Position numbers and translations under genes: made by a program. 64,000 nucleotides of DNA, taken from positions 1,302,001 through 1,366,000 of the forward strand of contig NZ_JAPEPZ010000001.1 of assembly GCF_026339875.1 (NCBI RefSeq), given 5' to 3'. The notes under the pieces were generated by a model. The model had not been told where the DNA came from. It did not search any database and saw only the letters and a program-made list of their open reading frames with translations. The stretch is from Streptomyces sp. NBC_01571 (lineage in GTDB: Bacteria; Actinomycetota; Actinomycetes; Streptomycetales; Streptomycetaceae). Positions 51,191 to 59,617 of the stretch are shown here, piece by piece (within the stretch, counting starts at the first letter, position 1; each line of letters starts with the position of its first letter).

Positions 51191-53752
51191 TCACTCCGTG
51201 CCGATGGCTCGCAGCACGTCCAGACGTGCCGCCCGTCGCGCCGGACGCAGGCCCGCCAGGGCTCCCGCCACGAGGCCCACCAGGGCCACCACGACGAGTC
51301 GCGCGGGCGGGACCGCGAAGGCGAAGGTACTGTCCGACGCGCCGTCGGAGGCTTTTACCAGGACCCAGCCGAGGAAGGCACCGAGGGCGAGCCCGCCCGC
51401 CGTGCCGAAGGCGGCGACGAGGACCGACTCCCAGCGGACCATGGCCCGCAGTTGCGCGCGGGTCTGCCCGACCGCCCGCAACAGACCGAGTTCACGGGTG
51501 CGTTCGTGGATCGCGAGGGTCAGGGTGTTGGCGATACCGAGCAGGGCGATGAGCACCGCGAGCGCGAGCAGCGCGTAGACCAGGGTCAGCATCATGTCGA
51601 TGCCCCCGGCCGACGACTGTGCGTACTCGTCGCGGGTCTGCACCTCGGGGTCGCCGTACCGGGCGGCCACCTGCTTCACGGCGGCCTTGCCGTCGGCCGT
51701 GCTCACCCCGTCCCTGAAGGTGACGGCGACGAGCGTGTCGGCGTCCTGGGTGCGGTGCGCAGCCCAGGCGGCGCGGGTGATGACGTAGTCGCCCGCGAGT
51801 TCCGAGCGTCCGTAGACCGCGCGGACGGTGAAGTTCACCCGCCGGCCGTCGGTGAAGGCGAGCCGGGCGGTGGCACCGGTCGTGAGGTGCTGCCTGACGG
51901 CCTCGCTCCTGGTGACGGCGATCCCGTCGGCGCCCAGGTGGTCGAGCGAGCCGTGCACGGCGCCGAGATCGAAGACCCTGCCGAGCGCCGCCGGGTCGGT
52001 GACGGTCAGCGCACGGCCCTTCCCGTCGACCTCGGCGACGCCACGGCCCAGCCCTACGGCGTACTTCACTGCGGGCTGCCGCGCGATCGCGGGGGCCAGT
52101 CTCGGACTCAGCCCGCTGCCGCCCGCCCCGAACGACGGGGTGCTCACGGCCACGTCCCCCGCGAAGGACCTGGAGACCGTGCGGTCCATGGTGGCCTTCA
52201 ACGAGGCCCCGAAGACCGTGAAGAGCGAGACGACGGCGACGCCGACCATCAGGGCGCTCGCGGTGGCCGCGGTCCGTTTGGGACTGCGCAGCGCGTTGCG
52301 CCGGGCGAGTGAACCCGTGACGCCCCGCAACCGGTCGAGGGGGACGCCGATGGCGCGCACGGCCGTCGAGGACGCGACCGGGCCGAGGACCACGAAGGCG
52401 GCGAGCGCCAGGACGGCGCCGAGACCCGCGAGCCACAGGGAGGGACTGGCCAGTACGCCGGTCAGGGTGGCCCCCACCGCGAGCACGGCCAGCGCGGCAC
52501 CCACGGCGGCCCGTGCCCGGGAGGCCCCCGACCGGTCGACGGCCGTCTCGCGCAGCGCCGCCAGGGGTGCGGTGCGTCCGGCGCGTACGGCGGGCAGCAG
52601 CGCGGAGCCGAGACAGACCACCACCCCGACCGCGAGGGGCAGCAGCAGGGACAGCCCGCTGATCACCAGATCGCCCGACGGGAAGGGGAATCCGATGGCG
52701 GGGAAGAGCGCCCGAAGTCCGGCCGCGATGCCGATGCCGCCCCCGAGGCCGGCTGCCGAGGCGGTCACGGCGACGACGCTCGCCTCCAGCAGGGTCGAGA
52801 CGGTCACCTGGCGGCGGGAGGCGCCGAGGGCTCGCAACAGGGCGTTCTCGCGGGTGCGTTGGGCGACGACGATCGCGAAGGTGTTGTGGATGGAGAAGGT
52901 CGCGACGAGCAGGGCGACACCGGAGAAGACGAGCAGGAAGGTGGTGAAGACGGTCAGGAACTGGCTGGAGATCATGTCGGTGTTCTCCTGCGCCGACGCC
53001 TGACCGGTGATCGCCTCGACGCCGGCGGGCAGGAGCGGGGTCAGTCCGGCGACGAGCTTCTCCTGGCCGACTCCGGGGGCCGCCCGCACCCGGATGCCGG
53101 CGGCTTCGCCGGGCTTCGCGGTGAGGTACTTCTCGGCGTCGGCCTGTGTCATGCCGGTGAAGGTCACCTGCGCCATGCCGTCCTCACCACCGAACGTCGC
53201 GAGGCCCACGATCGTCACCCGGACGGGGTCGGGGGTGCGCAGCGTCGTCGTGTCGCCGATCCTCAGGCCGCCCTTCTTCGCGGCACCCCGGTTGACGACG
53301 ACCTCGCCGGACTTCGCGGGGGCGCGGCCTTCGGCGATCCGGTACGCGTTGAGCCGGGGGTCCTCGATCCAGTTGCCCGCGAGGGTGGGCGGCCCCTGGC
53401 CGCCGATGGGCTTGCCGTGCGCGTCGACGAGCTGGCCCGCGCCCTCGATGTCGGGCACGGCGGCGGCCACTCCGGGGGCCTTCTCGATCGTCCTCACCAG
53501 GCCGACGTCCACGGGCCGCCGGACGCCCTGGCTCTCGCCGGGCGTGGTGATGGTGTCGGCGCCGCGGACGACCGCGTCGGTGCCCCTGGCCGCGTTGCCG
53601 AACATGGTGTCGAAACTGGCCCGCAGGGTGTCGCCCATGACCAGCGTTCCGGTCAGGAAGGCGACACCGAGGAACACCGCCACGAACGTACCGGCGAAGC
53701 GCCGTTTGTGAGCGCGCAGGGAGGCGACGCTGAGGCGGAGCGAGGCGTTCAC
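51191..53752 (-). CDS. ABC transporter permease (FtsX/MacB type)
   Basis: 853 residues with two FtsX core domains. Helix 1 is RRFAGTFVAVFLGVAFLTG, followed by a large extracellular MacB-like domain and then three helices. The arrangement is repeated after the middle (VVSLFTVFGASLKATMDRTV onward). The last helices include MLTLVYALLALAVLIALLGI with ERTRELGLLRAVGQTRAQLR, the conserved cytoplasmic coupling motif. The GTG start overlaps the ATPase stop (GTGA), so the two genes are coupled. Such transporters export lipids, peptides or drugs, or act mechanically on the envelope. Confidence 0.93.
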   Translation of the reverse strand: MNASLRLSVASLRAHKRRFAGTFVAVFLGVAFLTGTLVMGDTLRASFDTMFGNAARGTDAVVRGADTITTPGESQGVRRPVDVGLVRTIEKAPGVAAAVPDIEGAGQLVDAHGKPIGGQGPPTLAGNWIEDPRLNAYRIAEGRAPAKSGEVVVNRGAAKKGGLRIGDTTTLRTPDPVRVTIVGLATFGGEDGMAQVTFTGMTQADAEKYLTAKPGEAAGIRVRAAPGVGQEKLVAGLTPLLPAGVEAITGQASAQENTDMISSQFLTVFTTFLLVFSGVALLVATFSIHNTFAIVVAQRTRENALLRALGASRRQVTVSTLLEASVVAVTASAAGLGGGIGIAAGLRALFPAIGFPFPSGDLVISGLSLLLPLAVGVVVCLGSALLPAVRAGRTAPLAALRETAVDRSGASRARAAVGAALAVLAVGATLTGVLASPSLWLAGLGAVLALAAFVVLGPVASSTAVRAIGVPLDRLRGVTGSLARRNALRSPKRTAATASALMVGVAVVSLFTVFGASLKATMDRTVSRSFAGDVAVSTPSFGAGGSGLSPRLAPAIARQPAVKYAVGLGRGVAEVDGKGRALTVTDPAALGRVFDLGAVHGSLDHLGADGIAVTRSEAVRQHLTTGATARLAFTDGRRVNFTVRAVYGRSELAGDYVITRAAWAAHRTQDADTLVAVTFRDGVSTADGKAAVKQVAARYGDPEVQTRDEYAQSSAGGIDMMLTLVYALLALAVLIALLGIANTLTLAIHERTRELGLLRAVGQTRAQLRAMVRWESVLVAAFGTAGGLALGAFLGWVLVKASDGASDSTFAFAVPPARLVVVALVGLVAGALAGLRPARRAARLDVLRAIGTE

Positions 53753-54507
53753 GAGGGCGCCCCCTTGGTGTCGAGGGCCTTCATGCGGTCCAGCACCTTG
53801 TCGGCGGTCGGGGCTTCCATCCGGTCCACGAGGCGGCCGTCGGCGAGGAAGACGACCTCGTCGGCGTGGGCCGCGGCCACCGGGTCGTGGGTGACCATGA
53901 CGACCGTCCGGTTCATCCGGCGGACCGCGGCGCCCAGCAGGTCGAGGACCTCACCGCCGGCCCGCGAGTCCAGGTTCCCGGTGGGTTCATCGGCGAAGAC
54001 GACGTCGGGACGGCCGGCGAACGCCCGTGCCACGGCGACACGTTGCTGCTGTCCGCCGGAGAGTTCGGAGGGGCGGTGGTGGAGCCGGTCGCGCAGGCCC
54101 ACGACGTCGACGAGCGCGTCGATCCAGTCGGGGGACCCCTTGGCCCCCGCGAGGTCCAGGGGCAGCGTGATGTTCTCCGCGACGGTGAGCGTCGGGACCA
54201 GATTGAACGCCTGGAAGACGAAGCCGACGTGATCGCGGCGCAGCAAGGTGAGACGGCGGTCGTCGAGCGTGCTCAATTCGGTGTCCCCGACGAAGGCGGT
54301 GCCCGAGGAGAGCGTGTCCAGGCCCGCCGCGCAGTGCATCAGGGTGGACTTGCCGGAGCCCGAGGGCCCCATGATCGCGGTGAAGCGCCCGGCCGGAAAG
54401 CCGACGCTCACCCCGTCGAGGGCCCGTACGGCGGTGTCCCCGCTGCCGTACACCTTCACGGCGTCGGTGACGCCCGCGGCCGGACGTGTCGCGGTCACCG
54501 TGGTCAT
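53749..54507 (-). CDS. ABC transporter ATP-binding protein (LolD/MacB type)
   Basis: 252 residues. Walker A IMGPSGSGKSTLMHCAAGLD, Q-loop FVFQAFNLVPTLTVAENITL, signature LSGGQQQRVAVARAFAGRPD, Walker B DVVFADEPTGNLDS and the H-loop VVMVTHDPVAAAHADEV are all intact. It works with the downstream permease. Its ATG at 54507 overlaps the stop of the SHOCT gene by four bases, so the three genes form one coupled operon. Confidence 0.95.
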   Translation of the reverse strand: MTTVTATRPAAGVTDAVKVYGSGDTAVRALDGVSVGFPAGRFTAIMGPSGSGKSTLMHCAAGLDTLSSGTAFVGDTELSTLDDRRLTLLRRDHVGFVFQAFNLVPTLTVAENITLPLDLAGAKGSPDWIDALVDVVGLRDRLHHRPSELSGGQQQRVAVARAFAGRPDVVFADEPTGNLDSRAGGEVLDLLGAAVRRMNRTVVMVTHDPVAAAHADEVVFLADGRLVDRMEAPTADKVLDRMKALDTKGAPS

Positions 54508-54812
54508 GCTGCTCCGCCCTTGCCCGTGAGTCCGAACTGCTCGTCGAGGACGGACAGCCGGCGCCAGTACTCGTCCTCGTCGATCTCGCCGGACGCGAAG
54601 CGGCGGCCGAGCACGGCGATCGGCGAGTCGCCCGTCGCCCGTAGGGCCCCGGCCGTACCGAGGTCGCCCCGGGCGCGCCACGGTCCGCGGCCACCGCGCC
54701 AGACCGTGCGGCGCAGGACGGTCACGACACCGATCACGGCGGCCGCCCAGACCAGCGGGAAGAAGAGGATCCACGGCCCGGGGCCGCCGTCCCAGTTCGC
54801 CAGGGTCTGCAT
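54504..54812 (-). CDS. Small membrane protein with SHOCT domain
   Basis: 102 residues. One membrane helix (PWILFFPLVWAAAVIGVVTV) and a C-terminal SHOCT motif (IAVLGRRFASGEIDEDEYWR then RLSVLDE). SHOCT domains are short oligomerisation or interaction modules. It leads the ABC operon with a 4-nt overlap to the ATPase. GAGGAGATG precedes its ATG. It probably assembles with, or regulates, the transporter. Confidence 0.88.
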   Translation of the reverse strand: MQTLANWDGGPGPWILFFPLVWAAAVIGVVTVLRRTVWRGGRGPWRARGDLGTAGALRATGDSPIAVLGRRFASGEIDEDEYWRRLSVLDEQFGLTGKGGAA

Positions 54813-54986
54813 CTCGGGTCATCTCCTCATCGGGTCTGCTGTGTTGCCTCGAGAGTCCCTCCCGGAGGGCCCCCGGGTCGTCGTACGGCCAGCGGCAGTG
54901 CGCGTACCTCCGCGGGAGTACGCGGGGCGGCCCCGGCTGCTTCCCCCGTTCCGGGCCAGGGCTTCCCGCTCGCGCGACCAGACCCT

Positions 54987-55026
54987 GTACCTACCGGTAT
55001 GTACTTCTGTACCTACTGGTAGGTAC
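54987..55026. promoter_or_regulatory. Two tandem palindromic operators for TetR regulator
   Basis: GTACCTACCGGTATGTAC (54987-55004) and GTACCTACTGGTAGGTAC (55009-55026) are near-perfect palindromes centred 22 bp apart (two helical turns). They end nine bases before the TetR start, so bound protein would block transcription or leaderless translation directly. The divergent SHOCT-ABC operon starts 175 bp away and is the likely second target. Confidence 0.75.
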
Positions 55027-55035
55027 AGTGACGTC

Positions 55036-55605
55036 ATGGGCGCTCAGGAGCGGCTGATCGAGGCGACACGCGAACTGTTGTGGGAGCGGGGTTACGTGGG
55101 CACCAGCCCGAAGGCGATCCAGCACCACGCGGGCGCCGGACAGGGCAGCATGTACCACCACTTCACCGGCAAGCCCGACCTCGCCCTGGCCGCGATCCGC
55201 CGCACCGCCGAGGAGTTGTGGGCGGGCGCCGAGGAGGTGCTCGGCGCACAGGGCTCACCGTACGAGCGCATCGAGGCGTATCTGCGCCGCGAGCGCGACG
55301 TCCTGCGCGGCTGTCCGATCGGACGGCTGACGATGGACCCGGACGTGATCGCCAGCGACGAGCTGCGCGCTCCCGTCGACGAGACCCTCGACCGGCTGCG
55401 CGAGTGTCTGGCAGGCATCGTCGAAGAGGGCAAGGAGCAGGGGCAGTTCGCGCCCTCGCTGGACGGCGAGGAGATCGCCGCGACGATCCTCGCGACCGTT
55501 CAGGGCGGATACGTGCTGGCGCGCGCGTCCGGTTCACCCGCGGCCTTCGACTCGGGCGTCCGCGGACTGCTCGCCCTGCTGGCCCCCGGCTCCTCCGGCC
55601 GGTGA
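55036..55605 (+). CDS. TetR family transcriptional regulator
   Basis: 189 residues. HTH about 1-50 (MGAQERLIEATRELLWERGY, TSPKAIQHHAGAGQGSMYHH, FTGKPDLALAA). CPIGRLTMDPDVIASDELRA and a C-terminal helix bundle follow, like the LmrA/YxaF-type regulators of multidrug exporters. There is no ribosome site because an operator ends nine bases before the ATG, so the message may be almost leaderless. It is divergent from the ABC operon. Confidence 0.92.
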   Translation: MGAQERLIEATRELLWERGYVGTSPKAIQHHAGAGQGSMYHHFTGKPDLALAAIRRTAEELWAGAEEVLGAQGSPYERIEAYLRRERDVLRGCPIGRLTMDPDVIASDELRAPVDETLDRLRECLAGIVEEGKEQGQFAPSLDGEEIAATILATVQGGYVLARASGSPAAFDSGVRGLLALLAPGSSGR

Positions 55606-55732
55606 ACCACCCGGACCGGGACGCACACCGTGGACCTCACGCACGGCGATGCCTTCCCAGGCCCACGGACACATGGCCCGCGCAGAACCCGCAATCCCCG
55701 ATGAGCCCGATGAGCCCTTCCGGAGGCGCCAG

Positions 55733-56317
55733 ATGCATGCCATGCAGTACGAGCTCACCTTCCCCGCCGACTACGACATGGGGATCATCCGCGCCCGCGT
55801 CTCCCGGATCGGGCATCTGCTCGACGGCTGGGAAGGACTGGGCTTCAAGACGTATCTGATGCGCGAGCGCGGGGTACACGGGTCGCCGGTCAACCAGTAC
55901 GCGCCGTTCTACCTGTGGAACACCGTCGAGGGCATGAACTCCTTCCTCTGGGGCGGCGCCTTCCAGGGGCTCGTCGACGACTTCGGGAGGCCGGTGGTGC
56001 AGCATTGGACGGGCCTGGCGTACGAGGAGGGCGCCGCCGCCGGTGCCCCGGCTCGGGTCGCGGTGCGGAGCCGGCGGCCCGTGCCGGAGGGGGTGGAGCT
56101 GTCCGAGGTGATGGCGGACGCGGCGGCCGGGGCCGGACGGCTGGCCGTTCTCGACGGGGCGGTGTGCGCGGCCGCCGCCGTCGACCCGCGCCACTGGGAG
56201 GTGGTGCACTTCTCGCTCTGGGACCACGACGCGCCCAAGGCGACGGGCGAGGTGTTCCAGGTGCTGCACGTGTCGGCATCCGAGCGCGACCGGCTGCCCC
56301 GGGGACACCAGTGGTGA
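55733..56317 (+). CDS. DUF4865 family protein
   Basis: 194 residues. MHAMQYELTFPADYDMGIIR and ARVSRIGHLLDGWEGLGFKT start a ferredoxin-like/monooxygenase-like fold. VNQYAPFYLWNTVEGMNSFL then WGGAFQGLVDDFGRP is the hallmark of DUF4865. GGAGG lies six bases before the ATG at 55733. The stop overlaps the next gene's GTG (GTGA), so the two are coupled. Function is unknown. It is often found near TetR regulators in actinomycetes (from memory). Confidence 0.85.
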   Translation: MHAMQYELTFPADYDMGIIRARVSRIGHLLDGWEGLGFKTYLMRERGVHGSPVNQYAPFYLWNTVEGMNSFLWGGAFQGLVDDFGRPVVQHWTGLAYEEGAAAGAPARVAVRSRRPVPEGVELSEVMADAAAGAGRLAVLDGAVCAAAAVDPRHWEVVHFSLWDHDAPKATGEVFQVLHVSASERDRLPRGHQW

Positions 56318-57255
56318 ACACGGTCCGTACGGTCCTCGGTGACGTGCCGCCCGGGGAACTCGGTGTCTGCGACGCCCACGACCACCTCTTCTTCGGCAGT
56401 CCCCTGCTCCCCGGTCAGGAACTGCGCGACGCGTCCGCCGCACGGGCCGAGCTGGCCTCGTTCCGCGAGTGGGGAGGCCGCAGCGTGGTGCAGTGGACGC
56501 CGTACGGGCTGGGCCGGCGCGCCGCCGACCTGCCGCTGCTCTCCCGTGACACCGGCGTCCACGTGGTCGCCGCGACGGGACTGCACCAAGCCGCCCACTA
56601 CGCACCGGAGTTGCCGGCCGAACTGCGCGGCAGGCTGGCCGAGGTGTTCGTGACCGAGCTGACGGAGGGCATCGGCGCCTCCGGGGTCCGGGCCGGGATC
56701 ATCAAGGTCGCGGGCGGCTTCCACGGCCTGGACGCGCACGCCCGCTGGACGATGACCGCGGCGGCCGAGGCCCACCGGGCCACGGGGGCACCGATCGCCG
56801 TACACCTGGAGCTGGGCACGGCCGGCCTCGACGTACTCGACCTGCTGTGCGGTGAGTTGGGCGTTCCGCCGCACCGGGTGATCCTGGGCCACCTGAACCG
56901 TTCGCCGGACTTCGTGGTGCACCGCCAGGCCGCCGAGGCCGGCGCGTACCTGGCCTTCGACGGCCCCTCCCGGGCCAACCACGCCACCGACTGGCGCATG
57001 CCCGACGCCCTGCGCGCGCTCGCCGACGCGGGTTTCGGCCACCGCCTGCTGCTGGGAGGCGACACGACCACCGCGGCGGCGCGCTCGGTCGACGGCGGTC
57101 CGGGACTGCCGTATCTGCTGCGCCGGATCCGGCCGAGACTCGAACTCGCCCTGGGTGCGGAGCTGGTGGGGCGCATTCTCACCGAGAACCCCGGGCGCGC
57201 GTTCGCCGTGGAGTGGCGTCGGCCCTTCCCCGCCGTCGGGCCGGTCGAGAGGTGA
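56314..57255 (+). CDS. Phosphotriesterase (PHP/amidohydrolase) family protein
   Basis: 313 residues. The metal site is His22 and His24 in CDAHDHLFFG, a Lys likely to be carboxylated in AGIIKVAGGFHGL, a His in PIAVHLELGTAG, a His in RVILGHLNRSPDFV and an Asp in HRLLLGGDTTTAA. Members hydrolyse phosphotriesters, lactones or similar esters. The GTG at 56314 overlaps the DUF4865 stop, so this enzyme and DUF4865 are made together. The natural substrate is unknown. Confidence 0.88.
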   Translation: MNTVRTVLGDVPPGELGVCDAHDHLFFGSPLLPGQELRDASAARAELASFREWGGRSVVQWTPYGLGRRAADLPLLSRDTGVHVVAATGLHQAAHYAPELPAELRGRLAEVFVTELTEGIGASGVRAGIIKVAGGFHGLDAHARWTMTAAAEAHRATGAPIAVHLELGTAGLDVLDLLCGELGVPPHRVILGHLNRSPDFVVHRQAAEAGAYLAFDGPSRANHATDWRMPDALRALADAGFGHRLLLGGDTTTAAARSVDGGPGLPYLLRRIRPRLELALGAELVGRILTENPGRAFAVEWRRPFPAVGPVER

Positions 57256-57371
57256 TCGGCGCCGTCGTCGGGCTCACCTGCGTGCCCGGGCGCCGCGGCG
57301 GATCGGGGCGGGCGTGAGCCGGCGACGCCGCGGGGCTTCTCAGGAGTGGGCCGGCCTCGTCTCGGGTCGTC

Positions 57372-58613
57372 TCAGGCGTGAGCCAGCGCCGCCGGCGGAT
57401 CGTCCAGCACCGGCTGCCACGCCAACTCGGCCGCTCCGACCAGGCTGTTGTGGTCCAGCGTGCAGGCGAGGATCGGGACGCCGCCGCTCTGCCCCCACAG
57501 GCTGCGGTCGGCGACGACGGCGCGCAGTCGGCCCGGGTCGGCGTCGAGGAGGGTCCGGTGCAGGCCGCCGAGGATGATCCGGTCGGGATTGAGGATGTTG
57601 ACCAGTCCCGCGAGTCCGAGGCCCAGCCGGTCGATCAGGGCCTCGGTGGCCGTGCGTACGGACGGGTCGGTGTAGTGGTTGCGGATGAGTTCGTTGGACT
57701 CCTCGAGCAGGGACACCTCGGGGCCCGGGTCGCGACCCGCCGCCGTGAGGAACGCCAGGGGGTCGGCCTCGACGTCCAGGCAGCCGCGGCTGCCGCAGTG
57801 GCAGGGGCGGCCCTCGGGGTTGACGGTGAGGTGGCCGACTTCGAGGGCGAGGCCCGAACTGCCGGTGTGCAGGCGGCCGTCGAGCACCAGCGCGCCGCCG
57901 ACGCCCCGGTGCCCGGTGGCGACGCAGAGCAGGTCGCGTGAGCCGCGGCCCGCTCCGTGCCGGTGTTCGGCGAGGGCGGCGAGGTTGACGTCGTTGGCCG
58001 CGAAGGCCGGCCCCTGGATGCCCGCCGCGCGCACCCGCTCGGCGAAGATCTGACGCACCGGGGCACCAGCGGGCCAGGCCAGGTGCAACGGGTTGAGGGC
58101 GAGTCCGTCCGGTTCGGCGACGGCGGACGGCACGGCAAGTCCGGCGCCCACGCAGCGCCGTCCGGTCACGCGGAGCAGTTCGGCGCCCGCCTCGACGACG
58201 GAGCCGAGCACCTTCGCCGGATCGGCGTCGACGGTCTCGCAGCCGGGCGCGGTGGCGACGATCCGGCCGCCGAGACCGACCAGCGCGGCCCGGAAACCGT
58301 CGGCGTGCACCTGCGCGGCGAGCGCGACCGGCCCGTCCTCGGCGACTTCGAGACGGTGCGAGGGCCGCCCCTGCGAACCGGCCGCCGCCCCGGGACGCGC
58401 GTCCACCCGGATCAGCCCCAGCGCCTCCAGCTCCGCGGCCACCGCGCCCGCGGTCGCCCGGGTCACCCCCAGCTCGGCGGTGAGCACGGCACGCGTCGGC
58501 GCTCGTCCGGTGTGCACGAGCTCGAGCGCCGGACCGAGCGCACCGCGCCCCCGGTCAAGCCGCGTCCGCGTGTTCCCTTCCCCCGCCACCCGGGGGCCCG
58601 CCTTGCCGTTCAT
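57372..58613 (-). CDS. ROK family transcriptional regulator
   Basis: 413 residues. An N-terminal winged HTH (APTRAVLTAELGVTRATAGA) precedes the ROK domain with VNLAALAEHRHGAGRG, LEVGHLTVNPEGRPC and the zinc motif CHCGSRGCLDVEADP. NILNPDRIILGGLHRTLLD closes the fold. ROK proteins with HTH are sugar-responsive repressors. The ATG at 58613 is used. No sugar genes are adjacent, so the regulated operon is unknown. Confidence 0.92.
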   Translation of the reverse strand: MNGKAGPRVAGEGNTRTRLDRGRGALGPALELVHTGRAPTRAVLTAELGVTRATAGAVAAELEALGLIRVDARPGAAAGSQGRPSHRLEVAEDGPVALAAQVHADGFRAALVGLGGRIVATAPGCETVDADPAKVLGSVVEAGAELLRVTGRRCVGAGLAVPSAVAEPDGLALNPLHLAWPAGAPVRQIFAERVRAAGIQGPAFAANDVNLAALAEHRHGAGRGSRDLLCVATGHRGVGGALVLDGRLHTGSSGLALEVGHLTVNPEGRPCHCGSRGCLDVEADPLAFLTAAGRDPGPEVSLLEESNELIRNHYTDPSVRTATEALIDRLGLGLAGLVNILNPDRIILGGLHRTLLDADPGRLRAVVADRSLWGQSGGVPILACTLDHNSLVGAAELAWQPVLDDPPAALAHA

Positions 58614-58671
58614 GAGGGCGAGTCTCCCATGATCCGCTCGAACGGTGACCCGCCCGGCCGTCCGGAAGCCC

Positions 58672-59376
58672 TCACCGCCGGCGTGACGTTCCGCTCACCG
58701 TTGTGTCACCCGCGGTGCCCGGCCCGGCCGGGAGGCCACTCACCCGCAGGGTGATGTTCAGGCGCCCGTTCAGCCCGACTTCGGGCGGCGCCGTGCCCGC
58801 GTACACCCGGGGCACCCCGTGGTAGGCGAGCCGGGACGCCCCGCCGAACACGAACAGGTCCCCGCTGCGCAGTTCCACGTCCGTGTAGGGCCTGGTCCGC
58901 GTCTCGGCGTTCCCGAAACGGAAGACGCAGGTGTCGCCGAGGCTCAGCGACACGACCGGCGCGTCCGACCGCTCGTCGCCGTCGCGGTGCATGCCCATGC
59001 GGGCGTCCGCGTCGTAGAAGTTGATCAGCGCGATGTCGTACGCCGCCGACACCGCGTCGGGGCCGAGCGCGTCCGTCGCCGCGCGCCGCCCCAGTTCGTC
59101 CAGCCAGGCCGGGAAGGGCTTCACGGGGGCGCCGTCGCCGTCAACGACCGTGCGCGCGTACCGGTACGGGTACCAGTGCCAGCCGAGGCACACCTGCCGC
59201 GAGGTCATCGTGCCGCCGCCGGGGGTGTGGACCGTGCGCAGTCCCGCCGGTGGGCGGGCCCAGGCCCGGCAGGCCTCCAGCAGCTCCCGCCGGAGGCCGG
59301 CGTCGAGCCAGTCGGGCAGGTGCACCGCGCCCGGCCCGACCTCCCTCCGGGTACGGGGAAACAGCTCGCCGTCCAT
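58672..59376 (-). CDS. alkB: AlkB-type 2-oxoglutarate/Fe(II) dioxygenase
   Basis: 234 residues. MDGELFPRTRREVGPGAVHL, then iron ligands His130 and Asp132 in MGMHRDGDERSD and His186 in SRLAYHGVPRV. The 2-oxoglutarate arginine is in LNGRLNITLRVSG. The enzyme removes 1-methyladenine and 3-methylcytosine lesions from DNA or RNA. The start at 59376 begins the usual N-terminus; ATGs at 59385 and 59388 also exist. A G-rich 9-bp minisatellite lies immediately upstream in its leader/promoter region. Confidence 0.92.
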   Translation of the reverse strand: MDGELFPRTRREVGPGAVHLPDWLDAGLRRELLEACRAWARPPAGLRTVHTPGGGTMTSRQVCLGWHWYPYRYARTVVDGDGAPVKPFPAWLDELGRRAATDALGPDAVSAAYDIALINFYDADARMGMHRDGDERSDAPVVSLSLGDTCVFRFGNAETRTRPYTDVELRSGDLFVFGGASRLAYHGVPRVYAGTAPPEVGLNGRLNITLRVSGLPAGPGTAGDTTVSGTSRRR

Positions 59377-59404
59377 GGAACCCATCATCACCCATCGTCC
59401 GGGA

Positions 59405-59542
59405 CTCCCCCGTATCCCCCATCTCCTCTGCCTCCCCCGTCTCCCCCGTCTCCCCCGTCTCCCCCGTCTCCCCCCGTCTCCCCCGTCTCCCCCGTCTCCC
59501 CCGTCTCCCCCGTCTCCCCCGTCTCCCCGGTCTCCCCGGTCT
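59405..59542. repeat. 9-bp minisatellite (CCCCCGTCT)n, G-rich on the minus strand
   Basis: Ten exact units lie at 59434-59524, the fifth with one extra C. Two CCCCGGTCT variants follow and decayed units precede (from 59405). On the minus strand each unit gives a run of five G spaced by four bases (AGAC), a strong G-quadruplex pattern. The tract occupies most of the 241 bp between divergent alkB and the methyltransferase. It is translated by no supported gene, although frames through it spell SPV or GET repeats. Confidence 0.9.
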
Positions 59543-59617
59543 CCCTGCACGGTCTCCGGCGGCCGGTGACGCTCCCCGGCCGGGGGCGGGGCCGTGCTCG
59601 GCTAGCCTGGACCCACG

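Noticed and set aside
59405..59542. CRISPR array
   Set aside because: The repeats are 9 bp, contiguous and without spacers, and no cas gene is present; it is a minisatellite.
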